From assembly GCA_050084985.1 (NCBI GenBank), contig JBITNC010000001.1, forward strand, positions 166,470,001 through 166,534,000: a stretch of DNA of 64,000 nt, given 5' to 3'. The notes beneath the pieces were generated by a model. It ran no database searches. It had not been told where the DNA came from and worked only from the letters and a program-made list of their open reading frames with translations. The DNA comes from Nageia nagi (lineage: Eukaryota; Pinophyta). How positions within the stretch are numbered: position 1 is the stretch's first letter; every line of letters starts with the position of its first letter. Below, one piece after another: positions 13,579 to 26,049 of this stretch. A program made the translations under genes and the position numbers.

Positions 13579-14676
13579 ATGAGGTTTGTTTTGGTTGCAC
13601 TTTTGAATTATGTTCCTTTTTCTATCAAAGTAAAACAAAAAATACAAAGACTATATTCACATCTTACCAAGTCAACTTTAGATACTTATTCTACTTCAAA
13701 GGTCATGAAGAATGATTTTTATATTGACATTGAAAAGCTTTTATCATACTTAGCAAAGATAGAATAATGTACCATACCTCTTCTTCAATCCTTAGAAAGC
13801 CTTGTTAGATCCCATGAAGAGCTAGAGTATAGTTCTTCCATTCCTTTGCCCTCATCATGGGATGAGTTTGACACTGAAAATAATGAGCCCATCATGAAGA
13901 TTGAAAACTCATCGACACACCTCATTAAATTAGAATATTGTTGTGCATCTCCTTTTAAGACTATCAAACCTAATGAATCCAATTTGCTTAGGGATGAATC
14001 GAGTATTAATGCCAAAGGCCTTGATGCAACATCCTATGCTAAATCATATGACCTCCTAGAGTTAGATACCTTGATGTCTTCACCCCAACCTTGAGATGAA
14101 TATGATATTAAAGAAGAAGAGTTTGACATGAATCTTGAGGATCTTTCACAGCATTCTTCAGAATTGCAATTTCATTCTCCTCCCCTTCTAGAGGCTACAA
14201 GACCTTTTATTGATTCCCATGAATCTCATGATATTCTTGAGTTCAAGGATGAAACTTGTTCACTCTCATCACAGGTAGAAAGTGAAGAGCCTCATATAAG
14301 AATTAAAAAATCCATAGATCGTATTATTGAATCTCAAGAATTTCAATCACAAAGAAATGAAAAATATAAAATTTCCAAAGCTAACACACATGAGCTTAGG
14401 AATGAACATTCATGTGGGGAAACAACACATCACGATAATGATACAAAGTTTTATGAGGATGAATGTTGTTCGAACCCACTAAAAACACCTTCAAAATATC
14501 AAACTAGCTTGATGGAAAATTGGGAATGTGATAAAGAAGGTAGCCCTACAAAAAATAAATTACTTAGGATATTTTCTATGATGAAAAAGCTAAGAATATT
14601 TTGTAAAGGGAATCCCATAAACAACAACAAGCATGTATTTCTCACAACCAACATGGGAAATTCTTCAACAAAATAA
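13579..14676 (+). pseudogene. Element A gag, N-terminal region
   Basis: One reading frame from about 13579/13768 to 14676, broken by stops, including TGA at 14092-14094. It is serine- and glutamate-rich with no domain I recognise. Its place just upstream of the coiled-coil and gag-core regions makes it the variable N-terminal part of the same gag polyprotein. A frameshift separates it from the next segment at 14814. Confidence 0.6.
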
Positions 14677-14813
14677 GACAAGAAGAGATGAGGCAAAAGC
14701 ATGATGTAAAAACTTATGCAAACTAAAAGAGTCAAGCTTGGGCACAATTATCATCACCACTTAATTACCAAGTATGGAGATATCAAGACTCTTACTCTAA
14801 TCAACAAAGATAA

Positions 14814-15580
14814 TTGCCTCTTGAGAGTTTAGAGTATCAACCTCAAAGTCCCTCTTCACAAGCTAAGATAACTGACCCCACCTATCAAAAAACACTTCAT
14901 AGGGCTAGGTCTTGTATGGAAGATTTTGATAGAATGATCTTATATTCAGTAAGAACCTTGAAAACAACTCCTCAATGTAATATCTCAAACAAATTCTTCT
15001 ATGATCCTTATTCCTATGAGAAACCCTCATCGCAAGAAAAATGTAGAAAAGCTTTAGCTAAACAATTCAAGATAGGAGAGATACCCTCTTTTGCAGAGTT
15101 GGAGGCAAAGAGAAAACACATAGAGAGAGATTGTGAAGAAACTATAAACTTTAGTAAAAGATATGAAGATGTTAGACATAAGCTAGAAGAAGAAGCCAAA
15201 CTTAAAGAAAAGAATATAGAACTCAAAAAAAAAGAAAAGCAAGAACTTGACAAACAACGACAAATTTTTGATAAGGTAAAACAAGAAGTTCGAGATAGTT
15301 GGTTACTGCATGAGAAGTCTCAACAAAATAAAGTAAAACCACCTACAACTCTTAGAAATCCAATGCAAGGGCATCATTTACCTTCTAATCTTCTGTCATT
15401 ATCATCTTCATCATTGTTATCTAGATCTCTTTCTAATGATGAATCTTATAATTCGGACCTAAAGTCAGAAAGAAATACCAATCATAGAAGATATCGAAAA
15501 CATCCTTAGGGTAGTTGGACAGATAATGAATTAGAGGATTTTATGAAGGATTTTATAAATAAAGAAATGAACATATAAAG
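14814..15580 (+). pseudogene. Element A gag, coiled-coil region
   Basis: An open frame of 231 codons to 15509, then a stop and continuing similarity. The middle (about residues 95-165) is strongly charged with E/K heptad character and is predicted to form a coiled coil. A serine-rich tail follows. This frame (+3) differs from the frame of the segments on either side (+1), so at least two indels have occurred. Coiled coils before the gag core are common in plant gypsy-type gag proteins. The exact start is not determinable. Confidence 0.6.
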
Positions 15581-15670
15581 GTTCAAGAAGTTGACATATG
15601 ACAATATTTGCAATGAACCCATTCATCCAAGTGTCCCTAAAATCCTTCATATGTCAACTTCTTGAACCTT
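15578..15670. repeat. Perfect 23-bp inverted repeat in gag
   Basis: The 23 bases at 15578-15600 (beginning AAGGTTCAAGAAGTTGAC) return exactly reversed and complemented at 15648-15670, with a 47-base loop. The reading frame changes across it and part of the gag core appears to be missing there, which suggests a template-switch rearrangement. Confidence 0.95.
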
Positions 15671-16119
15671 GGTATAATAATTTGCCACGACATAGTATTT
15701 ATTCATTTTCCCAATTGGCAGACTTGTTCTTACAACATTTTAGGATTTATATCAAAGAGGAATCTTCTATTATGGATCTTGTAGAACTAAAACAATCTCA
15801 GAATGAGTCAATCGTTGAATTTATTTCATGATGGAGGAATATACTCTATGGCATGCCCTATACCTTACCTCAAGAGGAGTTAGTTAAATTATTTAGTCAA
15901 AACTGTTTAAGGCCTATAGCTAGTATATTACAAGTCCAATGATATAATACTCTCGAAGAAGTTATTACTAAGGTAGTTATAATTGAGAAGGTCAAAATTG
16001 AATATGGTGAAATAAAAATTATGAGAAAAGAAAAATATAACAAAAATGAGTATTGTAATTATCACCATCAAAGAGGTCATAGTACAAAAAATTGTCTAGC
16101 ATTTAGAAATAGAACCTAA
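15598..16119 (+). pseudogene. Element A gag core and first zinc knuckle
   Basis: Retrotransposon gag domain. WYNNLPRHSIYSFSQLADLF followed by a conserved run to 15828 is the classic block of this family. The frame continues past TGA at 15829-15831 (read in the family as an arginine position, a CGA-to-TGA change), past TGA at 15940-15942, and ends near TAA at 16117-16119. At 16051-16095 the zinc knuckle CNYHHQRGHSTKNC is preserved (C-x2-H-x4-H-x4-C). Gag would form the virus-like particle and bind RNA. The frame is shared with the protease downstream, consistent with a gag-protease polyprotein. Confidence 0.82.
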
Positions 16120-16140
16120 AATTTAATCAAAGATAATAAC

Positions 16141-16827
16141 TTGGAAGTTGAAGACCATACTTCTATTTCAGATCAAAATTTAGAAAGTTATCAAGACTCA
16201 CTTCCTTCATATCAAGTAAATACGGTATCTATTGTACCTAATTACAGTCAGGTGACACCTACTTGGAATCCAAGTAATCAACCTATTATAGGAATAGTTG
16301 GAGTTGATACTGGAACTCAAAACATACAAGAAAAACAAATTGATATATCATATAATCAAAAATCCAAAATGCAAGTTCCTCCATTGGTACATCAGCCTAT
16401 AATTTCTTTTTATGACCATGAGAGACAACCAAGCAAGGGACTTCAAGGGTTAGATCCACCTCTCCATGTCATCGGTAAAGTAAATGGTAAAATTGTTGAG
16501 AGGATATTAATAGATGAAGGGTCAGATGTCAATATCATATCTACATCAGCATATCACAAATTGAATCTTCCTTTCTCTCATATTTCTTTACCATCATTAC
16601 AAATAAAAGCATTTAATAATGCCTTATGTTCAACAATAGGGTCGATAGTGTTACCCATCACCATTGGATGTAAGATGATACAAACATCATTATATATCAT
16701 CGAAGGAAACATTGAACAATATAATATTCTTTTAGGTAGACCATGGATTCAAGAAATGGAATGTGTCCCATCTACATTTCATGGTTGTCTAAAATACATT
16801 CATGAGGGAGTACTCCATTGTGTATGA
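16141..16827 (+). CDS. Element A retropepsin-like protease region
   Basis: An open frame of 228 codons. It holds an aspartic protease fold of the retroelement type. The active-site motif is ILIDEGSDVNIIS at about residues 121-133; many plant gypsy-type proteases have E in the D-x-G motif. The flap and central strands follow, and then NILLGRPWIQEM at about residues 193-204, the conserved helix near the C-terminus. It probably begins as part of the gag frame upstream and is not an independent start. It would cleave the polyprotein during particle maturation. It ends at a TGA with no polymerase after it. Confidence 0.8.
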   Translation: MEVEDHTSISDQNLESYQDSLPSYQVNTVSIVPNYSQVTPTWNPSNQPIIGIVGVDTGTQNIQEKQIDISYNQKSKMQVPPLVHQPIISFYDHERQPSKGLQGLDPPLHVIGKVNGKIVERILIDEGSDVNIISTSAYHKLNLPFSHISLPSLQIKAFNNALCSTIGSIVLPITIGCKMIQTSLYIIEGNIEQYNILLGRPWIQEMECVPSTFHGCLKYIHEGVLHCV

Positions 16828-16875
16828 AGAGATGAAAATCCATACTCACATTATAATATTACAAAATCATCGAAA

Positions 16876-17340
16876 ATGAAACCTCCTATGCAAAATTCAA
16901 AGGGGAAATCATCATCCACCTTTGCTAGGCAAGGGCATAATCATAAAGATATGACATGGAAATCAAAATCCAAAGATGATTACATTGATGGAATGCAATC
17001 ATCAAAGCAACTTAAGAGGGTGGTAGATCATATAATGAAAGAAAATCTAAAGCCTAATTCAATAAAATACAATAAGTATAGACATCATGTTTATCACCAA
17101 CATTTGGGGCATAATACTAAACATTGCCAACAATTAAATCAGGCCCTTCATGATTTGATGGATGATAGACGACTTGAAGTAGATATACCTTTATTAATAG
17201 ATAACAATTTACATCATTTACAAAATACATACATATATTCCACACAATTAAATAATGATGAATTGTGTTATTTGCATAAGGATATTCAATCTCCTTCACA
17301 TCGTTCACATTGGGGCAGTCGTCCCCCATCTTACTTTTGA
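16876..17340 (+). CDS. Post-protease segment with a second gag-like zinc knuckle
   Basis: An open frame of 154 codons in the same frame as the protease. At about 17086-17170 it has YHQHLGHNTKHC followed by QQLNQALHDLMDD. This is the zinc-knuckle-plus-helix block that normally ends a gypsy-type gag, here with the first cysteine lost. An arginine/serine-rich segment follows, in which HRSHW-x3-PPS occurs twice (the second copy after the stop). A gag-type knuckle after the protease is unusual order. No function is assigned. Confidence 0.6.
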   Translation: MKPPMQNSKGKSSSTFARQGHNHKDMTWKSKSKDDYIDGMQSSKQLKRVVDHIMKENLKPNSIKYNKYRHHVYHQHLGHNTKHCQQLNQALHDLMDDRRLEVDIPLLIDNNLHHLQNTYIYSTQLNNDELCYLHKDIQSPSHRSHWGSRPPSYF

Positions 17341-20300
17341 TCTCCTCATGTTCTACATAGATCACATTGGAGCAATTGCCCTCCATCAAAAAAAAAAAAT
17401 CATCAAAACATGATTTGGAAATCACACAAACATCAAAATATGATTGAAAACTAAAATGATCATATCTGATTTTGAAATAGGTTATAATATGTTTATTGCA
17501 TTTCCATGTCTTCCCCTTTTCCACCTCATATTCATCCCCCATTATGTTGGAATATTTGAGTATTAGATTATATTCTAACAATTCATCAAGGCATATATAC
17601 TATACATTATCCATGATCACTTCCATACCATTATACAAATATGTTTAATACTTATTGTAAGAAATAGTTTATGAAATTAATATTCTTATTGACTTTACCA
17701 ACCTTCATCATGAAATTTGAAACTTTGGATGATAAACAAACATGACTATGATATACTTAAGGTTATTACAGACTCATACACATCTTCACATTTAAATAAT
17801 CTTAAAACAGTCAAGAATGAGGTGTTACAAGATCATGATTTCAAGCAAAAGTATTACATGTTCATCCTATTATTCGCTTCATCTCGAACCCAAGAATCAT
17901 TTGATAGTTTTTTTTTTTTTTAAAAAAAAGAGGTGAAAGGATGATGACAAAAAAAAATTACTACATTATATCAATGATTTTTGGGTGATTACAATATCCT
18001 CTACCGGGGCTATGGATGCCTGACTGGCAATAGAGCAAGGTTGTAGTGGGATCAAGGGGTTAATCCTCATCGGGGCTATGGATGCCTAACTAGCAATGGA
18101 GCATACCTTACGAGTGGCGACATGTCCATATTGGTTAGCGACCTTCTTTCCTATGGACCTCTATACATTTCATATGGATGAACTAGCTTATATATTTTAT
18201 GCTCTTGTGACATTTAGTTTGAGATTGTCTAGAGATGGAAATGAACATCATTGCACACACATGAGTCTATGATAATTTTGAGAACATCATGACTTTGTTT
18301 TTTATCATCTAAAGAAGGAAAAATCTAATGATAATTGGTTAATATGGTCAACTTGAATATTATGATCATTACATTTCTTCATCATCCCATGCCTCCATCC
18401 CATACTATTTATTATTACATAGTAATTAATATTACACTTATATTTATCAATGCCTTGATGAGTTGATTAGCTTATCTCTCTAAATACTCAATACATCCTA
18501 TGTCCATTCATTTGTTATACTATTTTCATATTAATATCCACCATCCCCCCATACATGTTATACTATACCAACTTTCATATTTTATTATCCAACATCCATA
18601 TATTTCCTAATCCATCTTTTAAATTGGAGGTGCTTCCATATTATTTGAGAAAAAGAGCGAGTAATTGCTCTCCCCATTAATATGGGAGTCAACATTGTTG
18701 TTGTTAAAACCTTTTTGCTTCTATTCTTATCTACAAGTTTAAGCAAGAAATTGCCCTTAGTAGATTGATAAAAGTCAATCCTAGAACATTGTTAAATTTT
18801 ATAGCTTCCATTATTCTTTGAGATCTAGAATAAGAAAGTATTCTCTCCATTGAATTGGAAGTCAATGTTCTTTTCCTATCATATCCCATCCATTTCAACC
18901 CCCTAGAACATCATTAGAAAATTTCCATCATTCCTGGGGATCGAGAGTAAGAAATTGCTCTTCCCTTTGAATTGGAAATTGATGTTCTTCTTCCCTTTCC
19001 ATTCATTATCATCTATCCATAAATTGAATGTGTGTTACATCTTGTTCCATATCCTTTGCACATGTTATCATAAAATAAAAAGTATTAGTAGCCACATTTG
19101 GTAAATGATACAATCTAATACTGTAATTTTTCAAATCATTGTCTATAAATTTGAAGATATTTAATAATGTCAAAATCAACATTTAAAAATTAAAAATACA
19201 ATAATAATCCCATACGTCTTTGATGGGATAATTGTTATCGTCATATTCCTCATCATGAATCTTTGATGATATCAAATTATAAACAATTCCATCCTGAAAT
19301 CTTTGATAATGATATTGCAAGAAATGATAATGAAACCCATTCTGCTGGGGCAAATAGCAGAATTATCAAACATTAAAATGTTGTCTACTTTGAAAAGACT
19401 CCACGTCACATACATGTTAATGGCAAAGAGCCTCTGGAATAAAGTGTTCCATGAAATAGCATATGTAAGCAAGGATGAGTACCTAGTAAGGTGTAGAACT
19501 TATTTTCAAAATACTTTGATTACAAAAATTCAAAAGTTTATGTTTGATTATAACTTGGGGCAACTATGATTGTCCCTAATCCAAAGTAAATCATTTGCCT
19601 CTACCATCAACCAACAAAATCAAGATTTAAAATACTCGTACATAAGTTGATAAACTCAAGTGTACAAGTCTTGACTTAACCACTTACCAACCTCAAATAT
19701 ATTATCACCTACTTATGAGTCTAGTGGTGTTTGTATAATTCTACAATGATAACATATTAGTTTGTTTATATCTTCTTAAGATACATGACTATTTTTGCTC
19801 ACCACATCATGCCATAAAAAAAAAAGATAAAAAAAAAAACATGCAAACTCGATCATAAACAATTTCATCATGAATCCTTGATAAGACAAACACCATTTAT
19901 TGTTTATGATCTTACAATGAATCACTAATTTCCTAGTTCAAATCATATGTCATGTTATGCATATGTTTAGTCATCACTTATTGTTATACGTATTTAGAAA
20001 ACCCTAGTCATCAAAAAACATGACTCTAATGATTTTTGTAAAACATATTCTTTTAGAGTAATAACATAATAATCAAAATTCGAATCAGTGCACACAAAGG
20101 GCACTTCATGTCATATACCTGACTTGGCTCCATACATTCCCTTGGGATAAACACAAGACACTCATGTAATGATATATGGAATCAAGCCTTTAGTACCTAT
20201 TTGGTGCACAACCAACGTGTGTTCAAAATACTTCAATTGCAAAGCTCATGAAATCATACTTGGATAATTGGGGTAAATACAACTTCCCACGAACTAAAAT

Positions 20301-21768
20301 CAAACCTTATGTTCACCTATAAATGATTGAAACAGCAAGGTTAGAATCATTCATACATTCATCTTATTTGTTTACTAGCTAATATGCATTAATTCTTTGA
20401 ACAGTATATCATCATCATCATTGATATCATTAGTTAGTTCAAAAAAGGGGCCATAATGCTAAGAAAAGCACCACAATCACATAGTAAGCTCATGATCACA
20501 TAGTAAGACCATGGCTACATTTCTTTTAAAATATACCCAAAACATTGTTAATTACAAAATTGAAAGTTATATGTCTACTCATGGTTAAGGTAATTAGGAT
20601 TGCCTATAACTTGAAATAAGATGTTTATGCTCAATATGATTCTAAAAGACTTACGCAAAAGATCATCATGAAACCCATTCTGCTGGGTCAAAAGCAGAGA
20701 AAAATGAAAGATGACTTGTATATACAAAACAAGCTTCTTATCACATACTCGCTTCGGCATGCTTAGACAAACTAGAGTTTTGTCATGCAACTACCATAAA
20801 CAACACACAATATGGAGATAAATAAGTGAAGTTTTGATATACAACATCACTATCTCAAAAGTGTATATACAAAACAAGCTTCCTATCACATACTCGCTTC
20901 GGCATGCGGAGACAAACTAGAGTCTTGTCATGTAATTGCCATAAATAGCACACAATATGGAGATAAACACAAGTGAAGTTTTGATATACAACATCACTAT
21001 CTCAAAATTGTATACATCAAATAAGCTTACCATCACATACTCGCTTCGATATGCAGAGGAAAACTAGAGTCTTGTCATGCAACTACCATAAACAACATAC
21101 AGTATGGAGATTGACACAAGTGTAGTTTTGATGTATTACAATATCATTTTCAAAATGTATCAATTGCAAAAGTCAAAAAATCATATTCAGCCATGGCAAG
21201 GGCTATCATCATGATGACACCGGATAATGAAATATGTATAAATAACAAGTTTTGATTTAGAGAAGCTATAATTATATCCTACCAAAAGATCTTAAGCTTT
21301 ATACAAAAAAATATTTTGATGATATTTCTTAAAAATATTGTTAGCATTTACAAATATCAAAGAAGATAAAATGTGATGTATCATTGTTATAGGAGATCAT
21401 CTTGAAGCCTCGTTGTTGGGACAAAGGACAACACCATCAAACTCATATACTAAAGAGGACTTATATGGTACATGTGTGGTTAGACATGCAAAATGACATA
21501 ATAGAAATGTCATGCAACTGTCACACAAGCTCAACACATTGTCATACTAAAAATAGTCACTTCTGAAGTATATTCGAATTTGTTTTCAAAACTACATCAA
21601 ATGTAAAATGAAAACACATTTTATCATAATTTGATTCATCTAAGAAATTGAATCAAAACTAATATCATAAAAAGGCAACAATAAATAGTCAAGCAACAAA
21701 GCTTCCCATTCTATGTTTTTGAAATCATCAACCATATTTTCGGTTGATAATTTCAAAAAGGGGCAAAA
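17341..21768 (+). other. Long non-coding 3' region of element A
   Basis: About 4.4 kb with no recognisable polymerase or integrase. It contains local duplications. A block with GGGGCTATGGATGCCT occurs twice (18007, 18077). A block with GAAACCCATTCTGCTGGG occurs twice (19332, 20671). A three-unit tandem array lies at 20715-21150. The region ends in the purine tract before the 3' LTR. Confidence 0.65.
20715..21150. repeat. Three-unit tandem array, about 146 bp, in A
   Basis: Units are anchored by CACATACTCGCTTCG at about 20742, 20887 and 21034. Each unit runs through CTAGAGTYTTGTCATGYAA to a segment like GATATACAACATCACTATC. The array lies in the 3' untranslated part, where plant Tat/Ogre-type gypsy elements are known to accumulate tandem repeats. 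Confidence 0.85.
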
Positions 21769-22616
21769 TGTAGACACCTAAAAATGTCTCCTTTTTAACT
21801 AGTAAACATTTAACTAATCATAACTCTTTATACAAGCCTCAAATAAGCTTGAAAACTCCATTATTGGATAGCTCTCATCAAGTACATGCAAAATGAGTGG
21901 TCACATGACCCCTTTTTGATAAAAATTGACTATTTGGTAGTCATTTTAATATTGTTATAAAATTGTTAACCAGTCATCGACGTTCGCCTTGAAACGTCGA
22001 CATTTTGAGCTAGTCGTCAGCATCCATCTTCCAGTCGCTGGTGACCCTATAATAGCTGAATAGACACCAAAACAATGAGAGAAAGATGAAACATTTCAAC
22101 TTTCCAAGATGAGGTGGATAGAGGGGGTCAGTTACGACCTACAGTGGCTATTCACTTCCTCTTACCAGCCTTGAAACATCTCATCCAAAATCTATAAATA
22201 CAAGCTAATACAAAGCAAAAAGAGAGGATCTTGACCCAAATTTGAAGTAGGGTAATGCTACCAAAATCTTGTGAGCTTATACATTTTATTGTTTTATGTT
22301 AGCTTCAATTTAATATGTGTCATACATAGATGCTTTGATGTTATTGTCTTTTGCATGTGTGTAGGATTTACAGGTTGTCCACATCAAGGAAAGAAGCAAG
22401 CAAATCAAAAACAATGAAGATCTAATACCTTCATTTTGGCAAATAGCATTTGTAAAAGTCCCTTCCAAGGGCAAATTGTAGTTTGAGCTGAAAATCAATA
22501 TCAATTCATAATTATAGCATTTTTATCTATTTTGTATAATTTGAGGTTTAGTGAAGATTTAAGAATAATTTGTATTTCATGTTATTCTACATTCCAGCTC
22601 TATTTTCACTGCAACA
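21769..22616 (+). repeat. 3' LTR of element A
   Basis: 848 bp, starts TGTAGACACC, ends GCAACA, same length as the 5' copy. TATA box at 22193-22200. It is followed by the TATAC duplication. Confidence 0.93.
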
Positions 22617-22696
22617 TATACAAGTTTGTAAAGTTTTAAATTCATAATTTTACCAATTAAATGATTAATTGTATACATGGTTTTAGGTATGAATGG
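22617..22696 (+). other. CACTA-2 fragment between A and B
   Basis: 80 bases of host element. They end in TTTTAG followed by GTATGAATGG, which looks like a 3' splice site joined to the next TNP2 exon; that exon resumes after element B at 31845. Confidence 0.6.
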
Positions 22697-23370
22697 TGTA
22701 GACCATAAATAATGCGATGGTGTAATTAATTTGGGGAATTAACATATGCACTATTTGGTCTATTAATTGGTTGACATAAAGAGAGAATATGACAATAGGT
22801 GATTAAGCATATAGGTTCATTTCATTAACATACATATTCAATTAATCAAGGAAATACATAGGCAATATCATATGCATTAGTATGACATTGGCTCCCTAGT
22901 AATAGTATGCCTCTAGCATCATGTTAATGATCAAATAACATATGAAAAAAAAGATGAAATGATAAATGAATGAATGATTTATCAATATTAGGGAAGTATG
23001 ATAATATTTGAGATAAGATATTTGCTTGTTACAGATAAGAAGGCTTTGCAAGTGTTTAATTTATAGATGATGTTCAAGTCCTTTGATTCTCTATTTGATC
23101 TTCAATTGATAGAAGCCTTAAGTCTTCTTTAATCTACCCCTTTTATAGTCTCCTCTTAATGATAATCCCATCCTCCTATCTTTGTATGTCTTTAATGCCT
23201 TTATATAGGGATGCTTTTATTATAGGATTTGACCCCTTGTATAATTAACAAGGGTCAAATATATGGCCTACACCTCTTTTATACATTTTAAATCCCTTTT
23301 TAAATAATACATTATTAAGGTATTAAAATGATTTATTAAATATATAAAGGTTTATTTTGAGGCATCTACA
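22697..23370 (-). repeat. 3' LTR of element B (left copy)
   Basis: 674 bp. A minus-strand TATA box (TATATAAAGG) lies at 23199-23208. Ends are TGTAGA and TCTACA. Confidence 0.92.
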
Positions 23371-23914
23371 TTTTCACCCTCTTTGGATGTGTGATTGAAG
23401 CAATGAAATTGAATGTCCAAAGAAGAAGTGTAGCCAAGGCATAGAAGAAATTTTTTTGATCTTTTTGTTGATGTTATCTTTTGCTGATTGATGTTGATGG
23501 TCTTTATGCTACCTCCCTTTTGACATGGGTGCCCTAGGAAATATCTTTGAGTGGAGTAGCCAAGGTAAAAGCTGCTAAAGAATTTATCTTCAAGAATACT
23601 ATTTAGATGATGATTGGATAACTATGAAAATCCATATCCAAGGCTAGAGATGGAAGATATAATTTGCCTCCCTGATATTGTTTCAATCATGAATCTAGCT
23701 ATTCTATTATTTTTGATAGTTGAGAAACTGATGTACTCATATTCATACCTCAAAATAGAGAGGGGATAGTTTGAATGAGTGGAAATAATAAACTTTTGTG
23801 CACCACTGGTGGCCCAATAGACTATGAGCATAATGTTAACACCTTGGTTTTGACTATAAGTGTCTTCTATTTTTGTTATATCTATGTACCTACAATAAAA
23901 TGTTAGTCAAAAAA
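23371..23914 (-). other. 3' untranslated part of B next to the LTR
   Basis: Contains the purine tract beside the LTR. The plus-strand bases CTTTGGATGTG here also occur at the same place in element C (34941-34951), a sign that B and C are related. No gene seen. Confidence 0.5.
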
Positions 23915-24665
23915 TGATTATGGATGCATAGTAAGTTATTTCATCTATTGGAGATGATCCAATGTCAACATCTTACTCACGGTTGCATCGTTAGTTTATC
24001 TTTTAAATGAGATAACTCTCACTAGCCATATCAAAGGCCATCGATAATCATACATTTATATGTCTATTATACAAAGACAATATGCTTTAGATGGGTTTAA
24101 AGCAAAAACCATGTGGATACATAGTAAAATGTATTATCCATTGGAGATGATCCAATGTCAACAAATTACTCACAATTATATCTCCAGTTTACTTTTAAGT
24201 GAGTGAACTCTCACTAGTTGTATCGTTGGCCATCAGTGATCATACATTTGTATGTTTATGATGTGAAGAAAATATGATTTAGATAGGTTTAAAGAAAAAA
24301 CCATGTGGATACACCATAAAATGTATCATCCATTAGAGATGATCCAATATCAACAAATTACTCATGATTGTATGATCGATTTACTTTTTAAGTGAGTGAA
24401 CTCTCACAAGCCATATTATTGGCCATTGATGATCATATGTTTGTATGTATATGATCTAAAGATAGCATGATTTATATGTGTTTAAATCCAAAAACCATAT
24501 GGATACACAATAAAATGTATCATTCATTGGAGATGATCTAATGTCAATAGATTACTCATGACTATATTGTGAATTTACTTTTAAGTGAGTGAACTCTCAC
24601 GAGCTGTATCATTGGCCATCGATGATCATTTATTTTTATGTCCATGATTTGAAGACATAAATCAT
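23915..24665. repeat. Four-unit tandem array, about 193 bp, in B
   Basis: Units are anchored by TTGGAGATGATCCAATGTCAA at about 23948, 24140, 24333 and 24527. Each also carries GTGAACTCTCACNAGC and TGATCATA-like segments. Copies are diverged. The position is the 3' untranslated region of B, equivalent to the arrays in A and C. Confidence 0.87.
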
Positions 24666-26049
24666 ACAAATAAAGGATGAAATAAATATAATATATTAGA
24701 ATATGTTATGCTAGAACAATGAAATACCTGATATTCAAACCCATAAAGGTCTAAGAGCTAGAGTTTAATTCTATACCAAGGATGTATGCCATCGGCACCA
24801 TGAAAATAGGTCAATGTACACCATCTATACTATGTATCTTCTATGCCACTAACATCATAGGAATATTCAAATTTGTTTCAAATAAAATTTTCTTGACTTC
24901 TACTAAGTCTGATGATTCACTATACTTCTAGCTTAATATGATACTACCCTAGTTGATTTTAAAAAAAGGTGGTAAGGGGCACCATCTTATCACATGTGTG
25001 AAGCGTGTAGCCGAAATCCACCACATCATCATTCAACACATGGAGGGGAGCAAAGTTATACTAGGTTGGGAGAAATATAGTGCATAATGTAGAATAAAGT
25101 CTATAAGGGGAGATAATGACTTATCATTCTACATATTTCTTCATGTCAACTCTAGGTTAACCAATAGATATTGATATATTCACTTGGCATGTGTCAATCC
25201 ATGTTAACAAATATAAACCTTTCCAAATGTGAAATTAACATGCTTAATAATATCAAATGAAACAAAAAAATAAAATATCCATACCTCATGATGGGAGCAT
25301 AATTATGGTATCAATACTCATTTCAGAAAGGTGTAATTAAGGATAAGTACTAGAGGGTTTTTAATTATTTGAGTAACTTATAGATATTTATGCCACTAGC
25401 ACCCTTATGTGTGCACACTAATAGTGATACAAAATAAGTGGAAAATGTCACCCAATTAAGCATTACCTTCTTATTTCACCAAATCTTGAAAATATCATGG
25501 GCTTGGTGCCACATGACTAAAACCAAGTATACATAATTCAATTTTTTTTAATTGCATATCATAAATAAGAACTCATTATCATATGAAATTGATGAAAATA
25601 GATTAGGTGCATTGGAAACTCATCAAAATAGCAAATTATCATGCCGCTAGTGCCCTAAACCCAATATAAATTTTAATGAAAAATACAAGTTAAGCAATAC
25701 TTACCTAGGATTGGATGCCATCGACACCATGGAAATAGCAATTTTTAGTATCCAAAAAAGGACATGAGGGATTTAAAAATTTTACAAGGAAAATAAAACC
25801 TTCACATAAGAATGTAGGAACTGTATGGAAACAAAGATGTGATGCCCTAATTTGATTGCCAAATTTAACCTATAAAATCAAAATATTTGAAAAAAATAAG
25901 TCATTTTGACTTTGATGCCTTTACCATCTAGAGCTTTAATAGGTAGGCATCAATTCCTTAATGACCCAACCAAATTTGCCACCCTACAAAAAAAATTGCA
26001 TTGTTGGAGTGTCTACTCTATTTCTCATTTTAGCATAATGATTGGATTA
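24666..26049. other. Non-coding part of B with dispersed GC-rich motifs
   Basis: No gene recognised. Short motifs of the type TGCCATCGGCACC, TGCCACTAGCACC and TGCCGCTAGTGCC recur at about 24787, 25392, 25643 and 25708, and again at 28490 and 28800. They are more GC-rich than their surroundings and near-palindromic. Confidence 0.5.

Larger units (their letters stand above)
11370..22616 (+). mobile_element. Element A: gag-protease LTR retrotransposon without pol
   Basis: An 11,247-bp element. Two 848-bp LTRs (11370-12217, 21769-22616) are flanked by a perfect five-base duplication TATAC (11365-11369 and 22617-22621). It has a tRNA-Asn-type primer site after the left LTR and a purine tract (AAAAAGGGGCAAAA, 21755-21768) before the right one. 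Gag and protease sequence occupy 13.58-17.34 kb. I find no reverse transcriptase, RNase H or integrase motif in the remaining 4.4 kb. The LTRs differ at roughly 45-50 sites, mostly transitions. The structure fits a large non-autonomous element that keeps gag (TR-GAG type), probably of Ty3/gypsy origin. Confidence 0.9.

Noticed and set aside
17117-17581. 154-codon minus-strand open frame
   Set aside because: Lies opposite the post-protease segment of element A, which has the zinc-knuckle pattern on the + strand; it is a shadow.
23915-24665. CRISPR-like array
   Set aside because: Units of about 193 bp are contiguous tandem repeats with no repeat-spacer structure, in a plant retroelement.
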